Shown: positions 1-9,344, counted from the stretch's first letter. The stretch: 40,807 nt of DNA from Candidatus Gastranaerophilales bacterium (GCA_947624665.1 CANQLK010000002.1:1-40807); one strand, 5' to 3'. Numbers and translations: made by a program. Notes: a model not told the origin generated them from the letters alone.

Positions 1-741
1 TATTCTGATTGCCGTAGCAATAGTTTCAGGGTGAAGAATTCTTTCTCCTCTTACTATCGCAGCTGCTCCTTGAGCTTCATATCCCATCATTTTCGGCAGA
101 TGAGTTGATTTCTTCAGCTCATAAAACTGTTCATAACCCTTAAAATATGCAGTTATATTACCCGCATTTCCAACCGGAATAAAATGGTAATCAGGCGCAT
201 CTCCAAGTGCTTCTATAATTTCAAACGCACCTGTTTTCTGTCCTTCAATTCTGTATGGATTGACCGAATTGACAAGTGTAATGGGCGAGTTTTCCGAAAT
301 TTTAATAACCATCTCAAGTGCTTCATCAAAATTACCTTGAATTGCAATAATTTCAGCACCGTACATCATTGCCTGCGAGAGCTTACCAAGTGCAATATAA
401 CCGTCAGGAATCAAAACAAAAACTCTGACACCCGCTTTAGCACCGTAAGCCGCAGCCGCTGCGCTTGTATTTCCCGTAGAAGCACATATTATCGCCTTTG
501 AACCTTCTTCAACAGCTTTTGTAACAGCCATTGTCATGCCTCTGTCTTTAAAGCTGCCCGTAGGATTGGCACCTTCATATTTTAAGTATACTTCGCCTTT
601 AAGTCCTATTTTTTTTGCCAATTTATCTGCCCTTATTAATGGAGTATTCCCTTCGTTTAAGGTTATTACGGGGGTTTTATCGTTTACGGGTAAATATTCA
701 CGATATTTATTTATTAAACCTTGATAATGATTTCTTTCCAT
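1..741 (-). CDS. thrC: Threonine synthase, partial (C-terminus runs off the window start)
   Basis: Reverse-strand translation from ATG at 741: [36 protein letters not shown]...[19 protein letters not shown]...[20 protein letters not shown]-lysine motif [12 protein letters not shown]-like RBS upstream; followed by no stop before base 1; next to hom. Confidence 0.93.
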   Translation of the reverse strand, partial: MERNHYQGLINKYREYLPVNDKTPVITLNEGNTPLIRADKLAKKIGLKGEVYLKYEGANPTGSFKDRGMTMAVTKAVEEGSKAIICASTGNTSAAAAAYGAKAGVRVFVLIPDGYIALGKLSQAMMYGAEIIAIQGNFDEALEMVIKISENSPITLVNSVNPYRIEGQKTGAFEIIEALGDAPDYHFIPVGNAGNITAYFKGYEQFYELKKSTHLPKMMGYEAQGAAAIVRGERILHPETIATAIRI

Positions 742-750
742 TTTTTTCTC

Positions 751-2022
751 CTAATTCATGACTCTTAAAAGACTGTTTATTTTGTTAATGCTGTCTGATT
801 TTAAAAGATTTTCAAGTGCATTTTTAACATCTGATTCTTTACTTTTTTCGGTAATAACAACAATTTCTGCCGTATTATCTTCATCAATACCTTTTTGCAT
901 AATAGTAGAAATATTAATATTATTTTTACCGCAAATGGTTCCTATAATTCCGATAACACCCGGGTTATTGCTCGCTTGAATTGATATATAATATTCATTA
1001 TAAGTATCACCTATATCAATTTGGACTGCATTTTCATCGTGTTTACATTTAGTAAGCGGAAGCGGATAATCTGAAATTTCCAGTTCCGAAGTTAATGTTA
1101 ATAAATCCCCGACAACAGAACTTGAGGTGGGTTCCGCACCTGCACCTGCACCTGTTAAAACTAAATCTCCGACAGGATATCCTGATATCATTATTGAATT
1201 TGTTGCATTTTTAACTTTTGCGAGCAAATGTTTTTTTGCAACAAGCATAGGATGAACCCTTACATCTACTCTTCCGTCGTCTAACAACTGCCCCATTGCT
1301 ATAAGTTTGATTGTATATCCCAGTTCCTTTGCTGCTTTTATATCCTGAGGTTTTATATTCGTTATTCCTTCTGTGTAAATTTTATTAATATCTATTTTTT
1401 TATTAAAAGATATTGTTGAAAGAATAGCTATTTTATAAGCGGCATCAAAGCCTTCAACATCTCCCGTCGGATCGGTTTCCGCATAGCCTAAATCCTGAGC
1501 CTGCTTTAAAGCCGTTTCGTAAGAAAGCTCTTTTTCCGCCATTTTTGTGAGTATATAATTTGTTGTTCCGTTAAGAATGGCCGCTATTTTATTAATTTTA
1601 TTAGCGCATAATGTTGTTTTTATAGGCATTATTATAGGAATACCACCTGCTACCGCAGCTTCATATAATATTGTTACGTTATTTTCTTTAGCTAATCCGA
1701 AAAGCTCGCTTCCACGTTTAGCAAGAAGTTCTTTATTCGCCGTTACTATATGTTTCTTATTTTTTATAGCAGCTGAAAGAATTTCAAAAGCAGGACTTAT
1801 ACCTCCCGCTACCTCTATTACAATGTCTATATCGGGATTATTTACTATATCAAAAGGATTATCCGTTAAAAGATTTGTATTGAAATTTTCAATATCCCTC
1901 TTTTTATTAATATTTTTAACGGCTATATTCTCGATTTTTATTTTATTGAATGACTGCAAAAGCTTGTAAACACCGACTCCAACTGTCCCTAACCCTATCA
2001 TGCCTGCTTTAAATGTTTTCAT
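751..2022 (-). CDS. hom: Homoserine dehydrogenase with C-terminal ACT domain
   Basis: GLGTVGVGVYKLL NAD-binding start, AGGISPAFEILSAAIKNKKHIVTANKELLA, LNGTTNYILTKM, GYAETDPTGDVEGFDAAYK; ACT-like C-terminus. Confidence 0.96.
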   Translation of the reverse strand: MKTFKAGMIGLGTVGVGVYKLLQSFNKIKIENIAVKNINKKRDIENFNTNLLTDNPFDIVNNPDIDIVIEVAGGISPAFEILSAAIKNKKHIVTANKELLAKRGSELFGLAKENNVTILYEAAVAGGIPIIMPIKTTLCANKINKIAAILNGTTNYILTKMAEKELSYETALKQAQDLGYAETDPTGDVEGFDAAYKIAILSTISFNKKIDINKIYTEGITNIKPQDIKAAKELGYTIKLIAMGQLLDDGRVDVRVHPMLVAKKHLLAKVKNATNSIMISGYPVGDLVLTGAGAGAEPTSSSVVGDLLTLTSELEISDYPLPLTKCKHDENAVQIDIGDTYNEYYISIQASNNPGVIGIIGTICGKNNINISTIMQKGIDEDNTAEIVVITEKSKESDVKNALENLLKSDSINKINSLLRVMN

Positions 2023-2198
2023 TATTTCTCCGAAAATTGTATGTTCAAAAATATTATATTAGATAAATAAAAATCAATAAAGACAGTATAAAAAACTTTA
2101 AATTAAGAAATGTAACGAAAATAAAAAAAATTGAAATCGGGGAAAAAATAAAGTTTTTATATAAATGTAGATAGAGAAAATAAACAGAGGGTAAAAAG

Positions 2199-2426
2199 AT
2201 GGGAAATGGAACATATATTCCGGTATTTAATGTAGCAAATATGGCAGGATATACTACAGTATTTTCCACCTCTAAGGGCGGAGAAACGGCAGGAAGCGTA
2301 GCAAGAAACGGAGCATCAACTTCATCAGGAAGTGCATTTCAAGGTGGAGAAACAGCAGGAAGCGTAGCTTGCGGCGGTTCTTCGGGCGGTTTTTCAGGCG
2401 GATGTTCTTACAGTGCAATTGCTTAG
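2199..2426 (+). CDS. Small Gly/Ser-rich peptide with tandem GGETAGSVA motif and C-terminal CGGSSGGFSGGC (possible modified-peptide precursor)
   Basis: 75-aa ORF with 'gaggg' RBS-like sequence just upstream of ATG; two in-frame copies of GGETAGSVA (2277-2303, 2343-2369); codon usage like neighbours; no credible competing ORF on the other strand. Confidence 0.6.
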   Translation: MGNGTYIPVFNVANMAGYTTVFSTSKGGETAGSVARNGASTSSGSAFQGGETAGSVACGGSSGGFSGGCSYSAIA

Positions 2427-2454
2427 TAATATTTTTAAAAGCATGTAAGAGCAA

Positions 2455-2564
2455 TCACAAAATTTTTGATAACTGATTAATTTAATCTGGTGTCGCAACA
2501 TTACGCTTGTGCATATTGTAACCTTTTCAATACGCCACTCACAAAATTTTTGATAACTAATTAA
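2455..2564. repeat. Pair of 26-bp direct repeats TCACAAAATTTTTGATAACT(G/A)ATTAA (2455-2480 and 2539-2564) flanking dispersed repeat copy A
   Basis: Read directly; one mismatch between the two copies; 84-bp spacing start to start. Confidence 0.85.
2477..2509 (+). repeat. Dispersed repeat copy A (33-bp core TTAATTTAATCTGGTGTCGCAACATTACGCTTG)
   Basis: Identical over 33 bp to the reverse complement of 38958-38990; first part also at 12633-12652. Confidence 0.85.
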
Positions 2565-2580
2565 AATTTTAACGACATAG

Positions 2581-2616
2581 AAAAAGAAAGAGGCAGATTT
2601 TGCCTCTTTCTTTTTT
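2581..2616. terminator. Rho-independent (apparently bidirectional) terminator
   Basis: Perfect stem AAAAAGAAAGAGGCA / TGCCTCTTTCTTTTT with GATTT loop, T-run on either strand; lies 3' of the minus-strand zinc-ribbon gene and of the plus-strand peptide gene. Confidence 0.85.
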
Positions 2617-2634
2617 ATAAAGTAATTATTTAAA

Positions 2635-2910
2635 TTATTGTTGAGCTTCTTTAATAGCTGCATAACAGTCTTTGCAGTACACTTCTTTACCTTCGATTGG
2701 TTTAAAAGGTACTTTTGTTTGACAGCCGCATTTAGAACAAGTTACTTCATAAAGTTTTCTTCTGTTCTTTTGTCTTCTGTTTTTTCTGCATTCGGGGCAG
2801 CGTTTTGGCTTATTAACAAGTCCTCTTGCTGCGTAAAATTCTTGTTCACCTGCCGTAAACACAAATTCACTTCCGCAATCTTCGCAAATAAGCTTTTCAT
2901 CTTCGTACAT
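2635..2910 (-). CDS. Zinc-ribbon domain protein
   Basis: Multiple CxxC pairs (LICEDCGSEF, KRCPECRKNRR, VTCSKCGC, YCKDCYAA); resembles the small 'probable zinc-ribbon' family. Confidence 0.85.
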   Translation of the reverse strand: MYEDEKLICEDCGSEFVFTAGEQEFYAARGLVNKPKRCPECRKNRRQKNRRKLYEVTCSKCGCQTKVPFKPIEGKEVYCKDCYAAIKEAQQ

Positions 2911-3157
2911 GTTGTCTTCTCCTTAGTTTGTAATGCTTGTAAATAATTTGCGATAGGAATTAAAATTGTTTAATTACTAATTTTTATCTACACAAACATT
3001 GTATAATTATACTATATTTTTAGCAAGAAGAATGTTTCTATAAATTAATATTTTTATTATGTTAACTTATGTAAATTTTTTATTTTTAATATCTGTAATA
3101 TAGCAATAATATTGTTTTAGCATGTTTAAATGCATGGGTATGTATCTGTGAGGAAAA

Positions 3158-4270
3158 ATGGTCTATATAGCAGGAGTTCAAAGCAGAATTAACAATAGTG
3201 CGCCGTTATCTTTTAAAAAGAAAGAAGATAAAAAAGGAGCCTGTGAAAATAAGGATGAGCTTTTATATAAAGCAAGAAAAAATCACCCTGTTACATTGGG
3301 ATTAAAGATTCAGGCAAATAAACTGAAAAATGCCTTTACCACATATCCGATAAAAGGTTTGGAAGGAAGTAAAAATTCAAACTTCTACGAGTTTTTAACA
3401 ATGGGGATGGTTCCGTATTTGATAGGAAGCGGAGCAATGATAGCCGTATTCAATGCCGCAAGTGCTTTCTTTGATACGCAATCTGCCGTAAATGCTTCTA
3501 AAATAGGCAAAAAGATGGGACTTGGAGTTTTGTTCTACGGAGTAGCAAAAACTCTTTCAAAGAAATTAATCGAAACTCCCGTAAATTTAAAATACGGCAT
3601 AGATGTTAATTTACCGTACAAAAAGGTTATTAACGAATTACCCGAAAAAAGAAATAAAGATGATTTAGTTTCGTATGAATATCATAAGGCATACGAAAGT
3701 GTTGATTTCCCACGCTGGGATTTATTCTACAACAACAAGGATTTCGGTGAAAACAGAAACGATTATTATTTAAAAGTCGGAAAGAAAATGGGTTTTAACA
3801 ACGAAGATTTGGAACATGCCGATCAAAAAGTTAAACCCGTTATTAAAGAAAAAGTCATAAAAACTAGATTATTCTCTACATTAAGTTCATATTTATGGGC
3901 AGCAACAGGTGTAGGTATTGCTTCTCAAAAGCCGTGGGAAAATTTCGTCATAAATCCGTCTAAAAGATTTTTTAATTTTAAAAATTCACTAATAAATGCT
4001 AAAAAAGCAAAAGAAGCAGGAAATATTATTGCAAAGAATGACAATTTTGTTAAAGATTTTGCAAAAACTTTCGCAAAAAGTACAAAAGAATTTGTTAAAG
4101 GACATAACAAATCTACGGGTATTGCGGGAAAAATTTTGTTAAGTTCTGCAATTTGTATGACATTATTAGGAAATTTTTCAACTTTATTTGACTTTAATAA
4201 ATATAAGGGCAATAAAATTCAAGCGTCCGCTTCTATAATAGACGAAAACAAAAATAAGGTAGTATGCTGA
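3158..4270 (+). CDS. Hypothetical membrane protein, paralogous core with the downstream 784-aa protein
   Basis: 370-aa ORF with 'gaggaaaa' RBS; hydrophobic segments near the N-terminal third and C-terminus; N-terminal SFKKK motif. Confidence 0.8.
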   Translation: MVYIAGVQSRINNSAPLSFKKKEDKKGACENKDELLYKARKNHPVTLGLKIQANKLKNAFTTYPIKGLEGSKNSNFYEFLTMGMVPYLIGSGAMIAVFNAASAFFDTQSAVNASKIGKKMGLGVLFYGVAKTLSKKLIETPVNLKYGIDVNLPYKKVINELPEKRNKDDLVSYEYHKAYESVDFPRWDLFYNNKDFGENRNDYYLKVGKKMGFNNEDLEHADQKVKPVIKEKVIKTRLFSTLSSYLWAATGVGIASQKPWENFVINPSKRFFNFKNSLINAKKAKEAGNIIAKNDNFVKDFAKTFAKSTKEFVKGHNKSTGIAGKILLSSAICMTLLGNFSTLFDFNKYKGNKIQASASIIDENKNKVVC

Positions 4271-4271
4271 T

Positions 4272-6626
4272 ATGGCAAATGTATTAAACTCAATAGTATC
4301 AAATAAATCAATATATCCGAATAGCGGAAATAATATGCCTGCATATACCATAGATACGGAAGGCAAGGTAAAACCTTTGGAATATAAGGGAAAATTGTTA
4401 CCTTCAAGAATTATAGGATCTCCGATAGAATACGTAAAAGACCTTAAAAAGGATGTAGTCAGCATAGGTAAAGCTGCAAAAGGTGAAGCTAACGACCATG
4501 AACTCGGAAGAATAAATGATTTGGCTATGAAATTGGGTTCTTTAGGATTAGCCTCGTATTTATTTGTTAAAAATCCTTTAAAACTCAGCAAAGCAATGGA
4601 ATTTGCAGGTTTCGGAACCTTTTTTGCAGCAATGTCCTTGTGGCCCAAAATTGCAATACAAGCTCCATTAAAAGCAAGAACGGGTGTCGATATTCACCAA
4701 AAATATATTGATACTCAGGGTCGTAAAAAAATGTTATATCAAGATCCGCAATATGTTTTGACGGATTTGTATACAAAAGAAGATTTGGAAAAATTGGGAG
4801 ATAAACTTAAAGTAAGCAAAGATATTCCCGACAGAGATAATTTTACAAAACAAAGAGCGCAAAAAGTCGCATTACAAGGAAATACATTGTGGATGATGAC
4901 CGCAGGGTTTGCTTCTCCGTTAATGAGCGCTTTGGGTTGTAATGTGTTAGAAAAACCAATAGGTGCCGCAATTGAAAATTTGGATATGTTAACTTCCGAA
5001 AGAGCACTTAATTCGGGTAATTATCAGGGATTTTTCGGAAAAATCAAACAAAAATTTGCCGACAGATCATTCGCAAGATTTATTGAAAAAAATGCAAACA
5101 GAGCTTTAGATGATAGTTTAATAAAACAATTGAGAAACAGAATAACGGCTAATTCTTCTTTTGACCAGTTAGGTGATGCCGTTGTCGAAGAATTAAAATT
5201 GTTAAGAGAAAAATCTTCTTCTGTAGATTTAAACTTTGTTAAAAACGCATTAAAGGGAATAGTACCTGAGAATGTATTTGAATCTATGTCGCCCGAAGCA
5301 GCAGAGGCACTTAATCAAAGTATAAGCGAAGGCTCTTTTGACCATATAGCAAAAATAGTTTCGGGAGTTGTTCATACAAAACCCGGAAATAAGCAAAAGA
5401 AGTTAAGAGAAACTATTATAAAACAGTTAAATAATTATCAGTCTGAAAATTCTCCCGCATTGTCGGAAGTATCAAAATCAGTGAAAAAATTATATGAGGG
5501 TGTTGCCGAATTTTCTAAGGGTGAAAATGCTCTTAACCGCTTTATCAACTCAAGAGTAGGAAATAAATCAGGCAGCTTCGTTGCAAAACAATATGACAGA
5601 TTCGGAAACAGCTTGATGAAGTCACTTGGCTTTAATATGAAAGAATTAAGAGCTATTGCAAACGGTAATATCAATATTTTCACGGAAAGATTGGAAGCTG
5701 TTGCAAAAAATCCCGAACAATATGACAGAGCAGTTAGAAACTTAGCCCAGTTAACGGACAAATATGAACAAGTTACGGGAAAACAATTTATAGAAACAGT
5801 AAAATCAAAATCAGGCGAAATATATTCCGGTGCAAGTGAAAACATGAGAAAGAACGGATTTAAAATTATTGCCGAAAAAATTTCATCGGGAGCCGAAAAT
5901 GAAGCAGGAACAATGAAAAACTTTGTTAATTCCGAAGCTAAAAGAAACGGTCTCGGTGCAAAATCTTCATTCTACAGAGTTCTTCAAAATTTTGATATAT
6001 TCAACAGAGCCGCACAAAAAACCGATACCGGAATGAATTTATTGAAAAATCAACTCGAACAAGCAATGATAAACAACGGTGCAGGATGTGATTCCGCAAC
6101 ACTACAAAAATTGGAAGAAGCTTGCAAACGAATTCTTTTAACAGGTAATGCCAATACTCATACCGAAAAATTGGCAGAATTGTCGGACATTGAATATAAA
6201 GCCGTTATGGATGTCTTATTTGGTGAAAAATCATCAGGAATAAAAGAATCATTAACAAGGACATTGGGTAATGAAAAATCTAATGCGTTTATGAAAAATT
6301 TCAATGAATATCTGGGTGAGTTCAAAACAAAAGTGGCAAATTGGCAAAATGGTATGACAGCAAATTTATCAAGACGTGTTCATTCTCCGATAGACAATGC
6401 AGGAAAAATCTCAAACGGTATTGAAAGAAATAACATAATAGGACAGGAAACCAAAGATTTGGTTCAAGATATGGCAAAGAAAATGTATAACTCCAAGAAA
6501 TGGCTGCATATTTTTGGAGGTGCAATGGCTGTATTGACCGCCGTAACGTTAGTTGCAGGTCTTATGATAGGACGTAAAGGCGAAACGGAAAAACAGGTTG
6601 AAATGGAAAGCAGAAAAGATGGCTAA
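4272..6626 (+). CDS. Hypothetical membrane protein, long helical region and C-terminal TM
   Basis: 784-aa ORF starting 1 nt after the previous stop; C-terminal hydrophobic helix HIFGGAMAVLTAVTLVAGLMIG. Confidence 0.82.
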   Translation: MANVLNSIVSNKSIYPNSGNNMPAYTIDTEGKVKPLEYKGKLLPSRIIGSPIEYVKDLKKDVVSIGKAAKGEANDHELGRINDLAMKLGSLGLASYLFVKNPLKLSKAMEFAGFGTFFAAMSLWPKIAIQAPLKARTGVDIHQKYIDTQGRKKMLYQDPQYVLTDLYTKEDLEKLGDKLKVSKDIPDRDNFTKQRAQKVALQGNTLWMMTAGFASPLMSALGCNVLEKPIGAAIENLDMLTSERALNSGNYQGFFGKIKQKFADRSFARFIEKNANRALDDSLIKQLRNRITANSSFDQLGDAVVEELKLLREKSSSVDLNFVKNALKGIVPENVFESMSPEAAEALNQSISEGSFDHIAKIVSGVVHTKPGNKQKKLRETIIKQLNNYQSENSPALSEVSKSVKKLYEGVAEFSKGENALNRFINSRVGNKSGSFVAKQYDRFGNSLMKSLGFNMKELRAIANGNINIFTERLEAVAKNPEQYDRAVRNLAQLTDKYEQVTGKQFIETVKSKSGEIYSGASENMRKNGFKIIAEKISSGAENEAGTMKNFVNSEAKRNGLGAKSSFYRVLQNFDIFNRAAQKTDTGMNLLKNQLEQAMINNGAGCDSATLQKLEEACKRILLTGNANTHTEKLAELSDIEYKAVMDVLFGEKSSGIKESLTRTLGNEKSNAFMKNFNEYLGEFKTKVANWQNGMTANLSRRVHSPIDNAGKISNGIERNNIIGQETKDLVQDMAKKMYNSKKWLHIFGGAMAVLTAVTLVAGLMIGRKGETEKQVEMESRKDG

Positions 6627-8367
6627 TTATATTAACAAAATGATGAATAATGTTCTTCCGCAGCAAACACAAACAGTTTCTACGGTCAATCCTGCAATGA
6701 ATTATCAAGTTCCACAAACTGCTCAAACCGTTCAGGTTCAAACTTTAGGTTCCAATATACTTGAACAGTTCCTGCAAAACAGAGCTTTAATTGCCGTTCC
6801 AAGTGTTAATATTAAAGAAAATCCGAACGTTGAATATAAAAATAATCTGAGAACCAAATTTCAAAATAATGATGCCAAAATAATGGGTGTTATTATAAGA
6901 AGTCTTGGAGCTAAAGATAATACGGGAAATCAGCTTTTAAGAAAAGGTGATATAAGAGGCAATTTTAATAATGCAATAGAAAGGCTCGATGAAATGAAAA
7001 ATCTCGGGATTAACACATTGCATGTATTGCCAGTAAATCCTCCCGGAAAGAAAAATGCAATAGGAACGGCAGGTTCGGTTTATGCACCGGCTGATTTATT
7101 AAAAATAGATCCCGCTTTAGATGATCCTAATGACCCCAGAACCGTTAAAGAAGAATTTAAAAATTTCATTAATGAATGTCATAAACGTGGTATCAGCGTA
7201 ATGCTTGATTTACCCAGCTGTGCTTCTTACGATTTATTTTTGGAAAGACCCGAGTTAATGGCATTTGACAAGGATGGAACCCCCAAAACTCCCGGAGGTT
7301 GGGCTGATATCAGAATGTTTAATCCTTGGAAAGATGAGTCTAAACGTGAATTAAATCCTGATTTATTGCAATATCACAAAGATTTTGTTGATATGTGTTT
7401 GGATTTGGGCGTTGACGGTATAAGAAGCGATGTTGCGAGGACAAAACCGACCGAATTTTGGGATATTTTGGTAAAATATTCAAGAGAAAAAGACCCCGAA
7501 TTCGCTTGGTTAGCCGAAAGCTACACTTATGAAGATGCTTCTCCCCAACTTAATATGAACTATGACCGCCCTGAAGATTCCTTAAGAGCAGGTTTTGACA
7601 GCTTCTACGGTCAATACCATAATTTCCACGAATGGCTTAAGGCAGAAGACTTAGTTAATTATGTAAGAGAAAATATAGAAATGTCCGATAAACTTGATGC
7701 GGGCAAATCTTTAATAGGTTCTTTCGGTACTCATGATGATATTTCAATTATGAATCATGGCGGAGTCACCTATTCTAACCTTGTTTCAGGACTTCAAGCA
7801 ACTCTTCCGATGTTAAATCCTTATTATTTTGACGGATACCAGACCGGTGATGACTATATTTATGATTTTGAAAATGAACACGATCAAGAATCCGATACCG
7901 ATTCCGATGAATGCACCGTTCACCATGGCAGACCCGATATATTTAATTACTCAAGACCTTTAATAGGAAAACATCCCGAAATCGGCGATTTTATGAAAAA
8001 TACTCTGGATATCAGAAGCAATCCTAAATATCATGATATCTTAACAAAAGGCTCTTTCATTCCTTTAAAAACAAATAATAAAGATGATCAAATCATAGCT
8101 TTTGCAAGACATTATAACGGAAAAACATTGGTTGTCATCGCAAACAGAGATGTCAATGCCGTTCAAAGCGGTAATGTATTTATTCCCGGCTTAAATCAAA
8201 ATCAACAGCTTACTAATTTATTTAATTCTTATGGCGAAGATTCAACTATTCAGGCTGATGAAGGTAAGTTTAATGTCGATCTCGGCCCGGGGCGTATCCA
8301 TTTGTTTGAAGTAGATACCCCTGATATTGAAAATTCAGGACTCGAAGTTCTTAAACAAAAATTATAG
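6619..8367 (+). CDS. Divergent GH13 (alpha-amylase superfamily) protein, GlgE-like motifs
   Basis: Likely start ATG 6619 (MANYINKMM), overlapping the previous stop; region I VMLDLPSCASYDLF, region II GVDGIRSDVARTKPTEFWDIL, region III FAWLAESYTYED, region IV GTHDD. Confidence 0.88.
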   Translation: MANYINKMMNNVLPQQTQTVSTVNPAMNYQVPQTAQTVQVQTLGSNILEQFLQNRALIAVPSVNIKENPNVEYKNNLRTKFQNNDAKIMGVIIRSLGAKDNTGNQLLRKGDIRGNFNNAIERLDEMKNLGINTLHVLPVNPPGKKNAIGTAGSVYAPADLLKIDPALDDPNDPRTVKEEFKNFINECHKRGISVMLDLPSCASYDLFLERPELMAFDKDGTPKTPGGWADIRMFNPWKDESKRELNPDLLQYHKDFVDMCLDLGVDGIRSDVARTKPTEFWDILVKYSREKDPEFAWLAESYTYEDASPQLNMNYDRPEDSLRAGFDSFYGQYHNFHEWLKAEDLVNYVRENIEMSDKLDAGKSLIGSFGTHDDISIMNHGGVTYSNLVSGLQATLPMLNPYYFDGYQTGDDYIYDFENEHDQESDTDSDECTVHHGRPDIFNYSRPLIGKHPEIGDFMKNTLDIRSNPKYHDILTKGSFIPLKTNNKDDQIIAFARHYNGKTLVVIANRDVNAVQSGNVFIPGLNQNQQLTNLFNSYGEDSTIQADEGKFNVDLGPGRIHLFEVDTPDIENSGLEVLKQKL

Positions 8368-8377
8368 GAATACTATC

Positions 8378-8686
8378 ATGAATGTTCAATTAAATCCTAT
8401 TATCAACAAATATAATTATGTTTCTTTTAAAAAATCCGTTCTGGAACAATATGAAAAAGAAAATTCTTCCGGTTCATTCAGTAAAGATGAAATAACATTA
8501 GCCAGAACAAAAAAAGTAATATCCGAACTTAAATATATTGCTCTGGGTGTTATTATTCTGTATTTCGCAATGAAAAAAAATATTAAAATTAATAACTTAA
8601 AGAAGGAAGCAGAAAAAGCCAAAAAGCTCGCCGATTTGGAAAAACCCGTTACTATCGACTTTTCCGCTCTATTAAAAGATGCTTAA
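8378..8686 (+). CDS. Small membrane protein, hypothetical
   Basis: Likely start ATG 8378 (MNVQLNPIINKYNYVSFKKS); single TM YIALGVIILYFAM; stop overlaps that of convergent deoC. Confidence 0.7.
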   Translation: MNVQLNPIINKYNYVSFKKSVLEQYEKENSSGSFSKDEITLARTKKVISELKYIALGVIILYFAMKKNIKINNLKKEAEKAKKLADLEKPVTIDFSALLKDA

Positions 8687-9342
8687 TTATTATTCCCTTC
8701 TATTATATTGACCCCCGAACTTGTACCGAGCCTTGAAGCCCCGGCTTCTATTAGTTTGATTGCCTGTTCTCTCGTTTTAATTCCGCCTGATGCCTTTATT
8801 TTAACATTACTGCCTCTTAATACTTCCGCCATCAGCTCTATATCTTCTACCTTTGCTCCGACTCCGTTTTTTACAAATCCCGTACTCGTTTTTGCATAAT
8901 CCGCTTTCGCTTCAACAATTATTTCACACGCTTTTTTTATCTCTTCTTTTGTAAGCAAATCCGTTTCTATTATTACTTTTAATGGTATACTGCCGCAGGC
9001 ATGCTTTACTGTTTCTATATCTTTTCTTGTATATTCATAATCTTTGTCTTTTATTGATTGAACGTTCATAACCATATCTATCTCATCTGCGCCGTCCATT
9101 ATTGCTCTTTGAGCTTCAAATGCCTTAACTTTACTTAATCCTGCGCCTAAAGGAAACCCTACTACCGTTACAGTCTTTACCAAAGTGTTTTTTAAATATT
9201 CTTTGGCAAGTGCAGTATTGCATCCGTTTACACATACCCCTTTAAAATTATATTTTTTCGCATCCTCAAATAATTTAATCAGTTCTTCTTTTGTTGCATC
9301 CTGCTTTAATAACGTATGTTCTATAAATTTTTCAAGTTCCAT
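8683..9342 (-). CDS. deoC: Deoxyribose-phosphate aldolase
   Basis: IEHTLLKQDATKEEL, GFPLGAG, DEIDMVMN, KVIIETDLL, ADYAKTSTGF, KASGGIKT motifs. Confidence 0.96.
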   Translation of the reverse strand: MELEKFIEHTLLKQDATKEELIKLFEDAKKYNFKGVCVNGCNTALAKEYLKNTLVKTVTVVGFPLGAGLSKVKAFEAQRAIMDGADEIDMVMNVQSIKDKDYEYTRKDIETVKHACGSIPLKVIIETDLLTKEEIKKACEIIVEAKADYAKTSTGFVKNGVGAKVEDIELMAEVLRGSNVKIKASGGIKTREQAIKLIEAGASRLGTSSGVNIIEGNNN

Positions 9343-9344
9343 AT

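Noticed and set aside
184-724. Plus-strand ORFs 184..501 and 536..724
   Set aside because: Antisense to clear thrC coding sequence; no family resemblance.
2272-2454. Minus-strand ORF 2272..2454 as an alternative to the Gly-rich peptide
   Set aside because: Lys/Leu/Phe/Arg-rich nonsense composition, no RBS; the plus-strand ORF has a good RBS and internal protein repeat.
2394-2663. Minus-strand ORF 2394..2663 (89 aa) with repeated ISYQKFC
   Set aside because: It is read through the direct repeats, dispersed repeat and terminator; the apparent peptide repeat is a by-product of the DNA repeat.
8683-8686. Overlapping convergent stop codons (small membrane protein/deoC, and dnaB/folC at 31048-31051)
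   Set aside because: Common in compact genomes; not considered a special signal.
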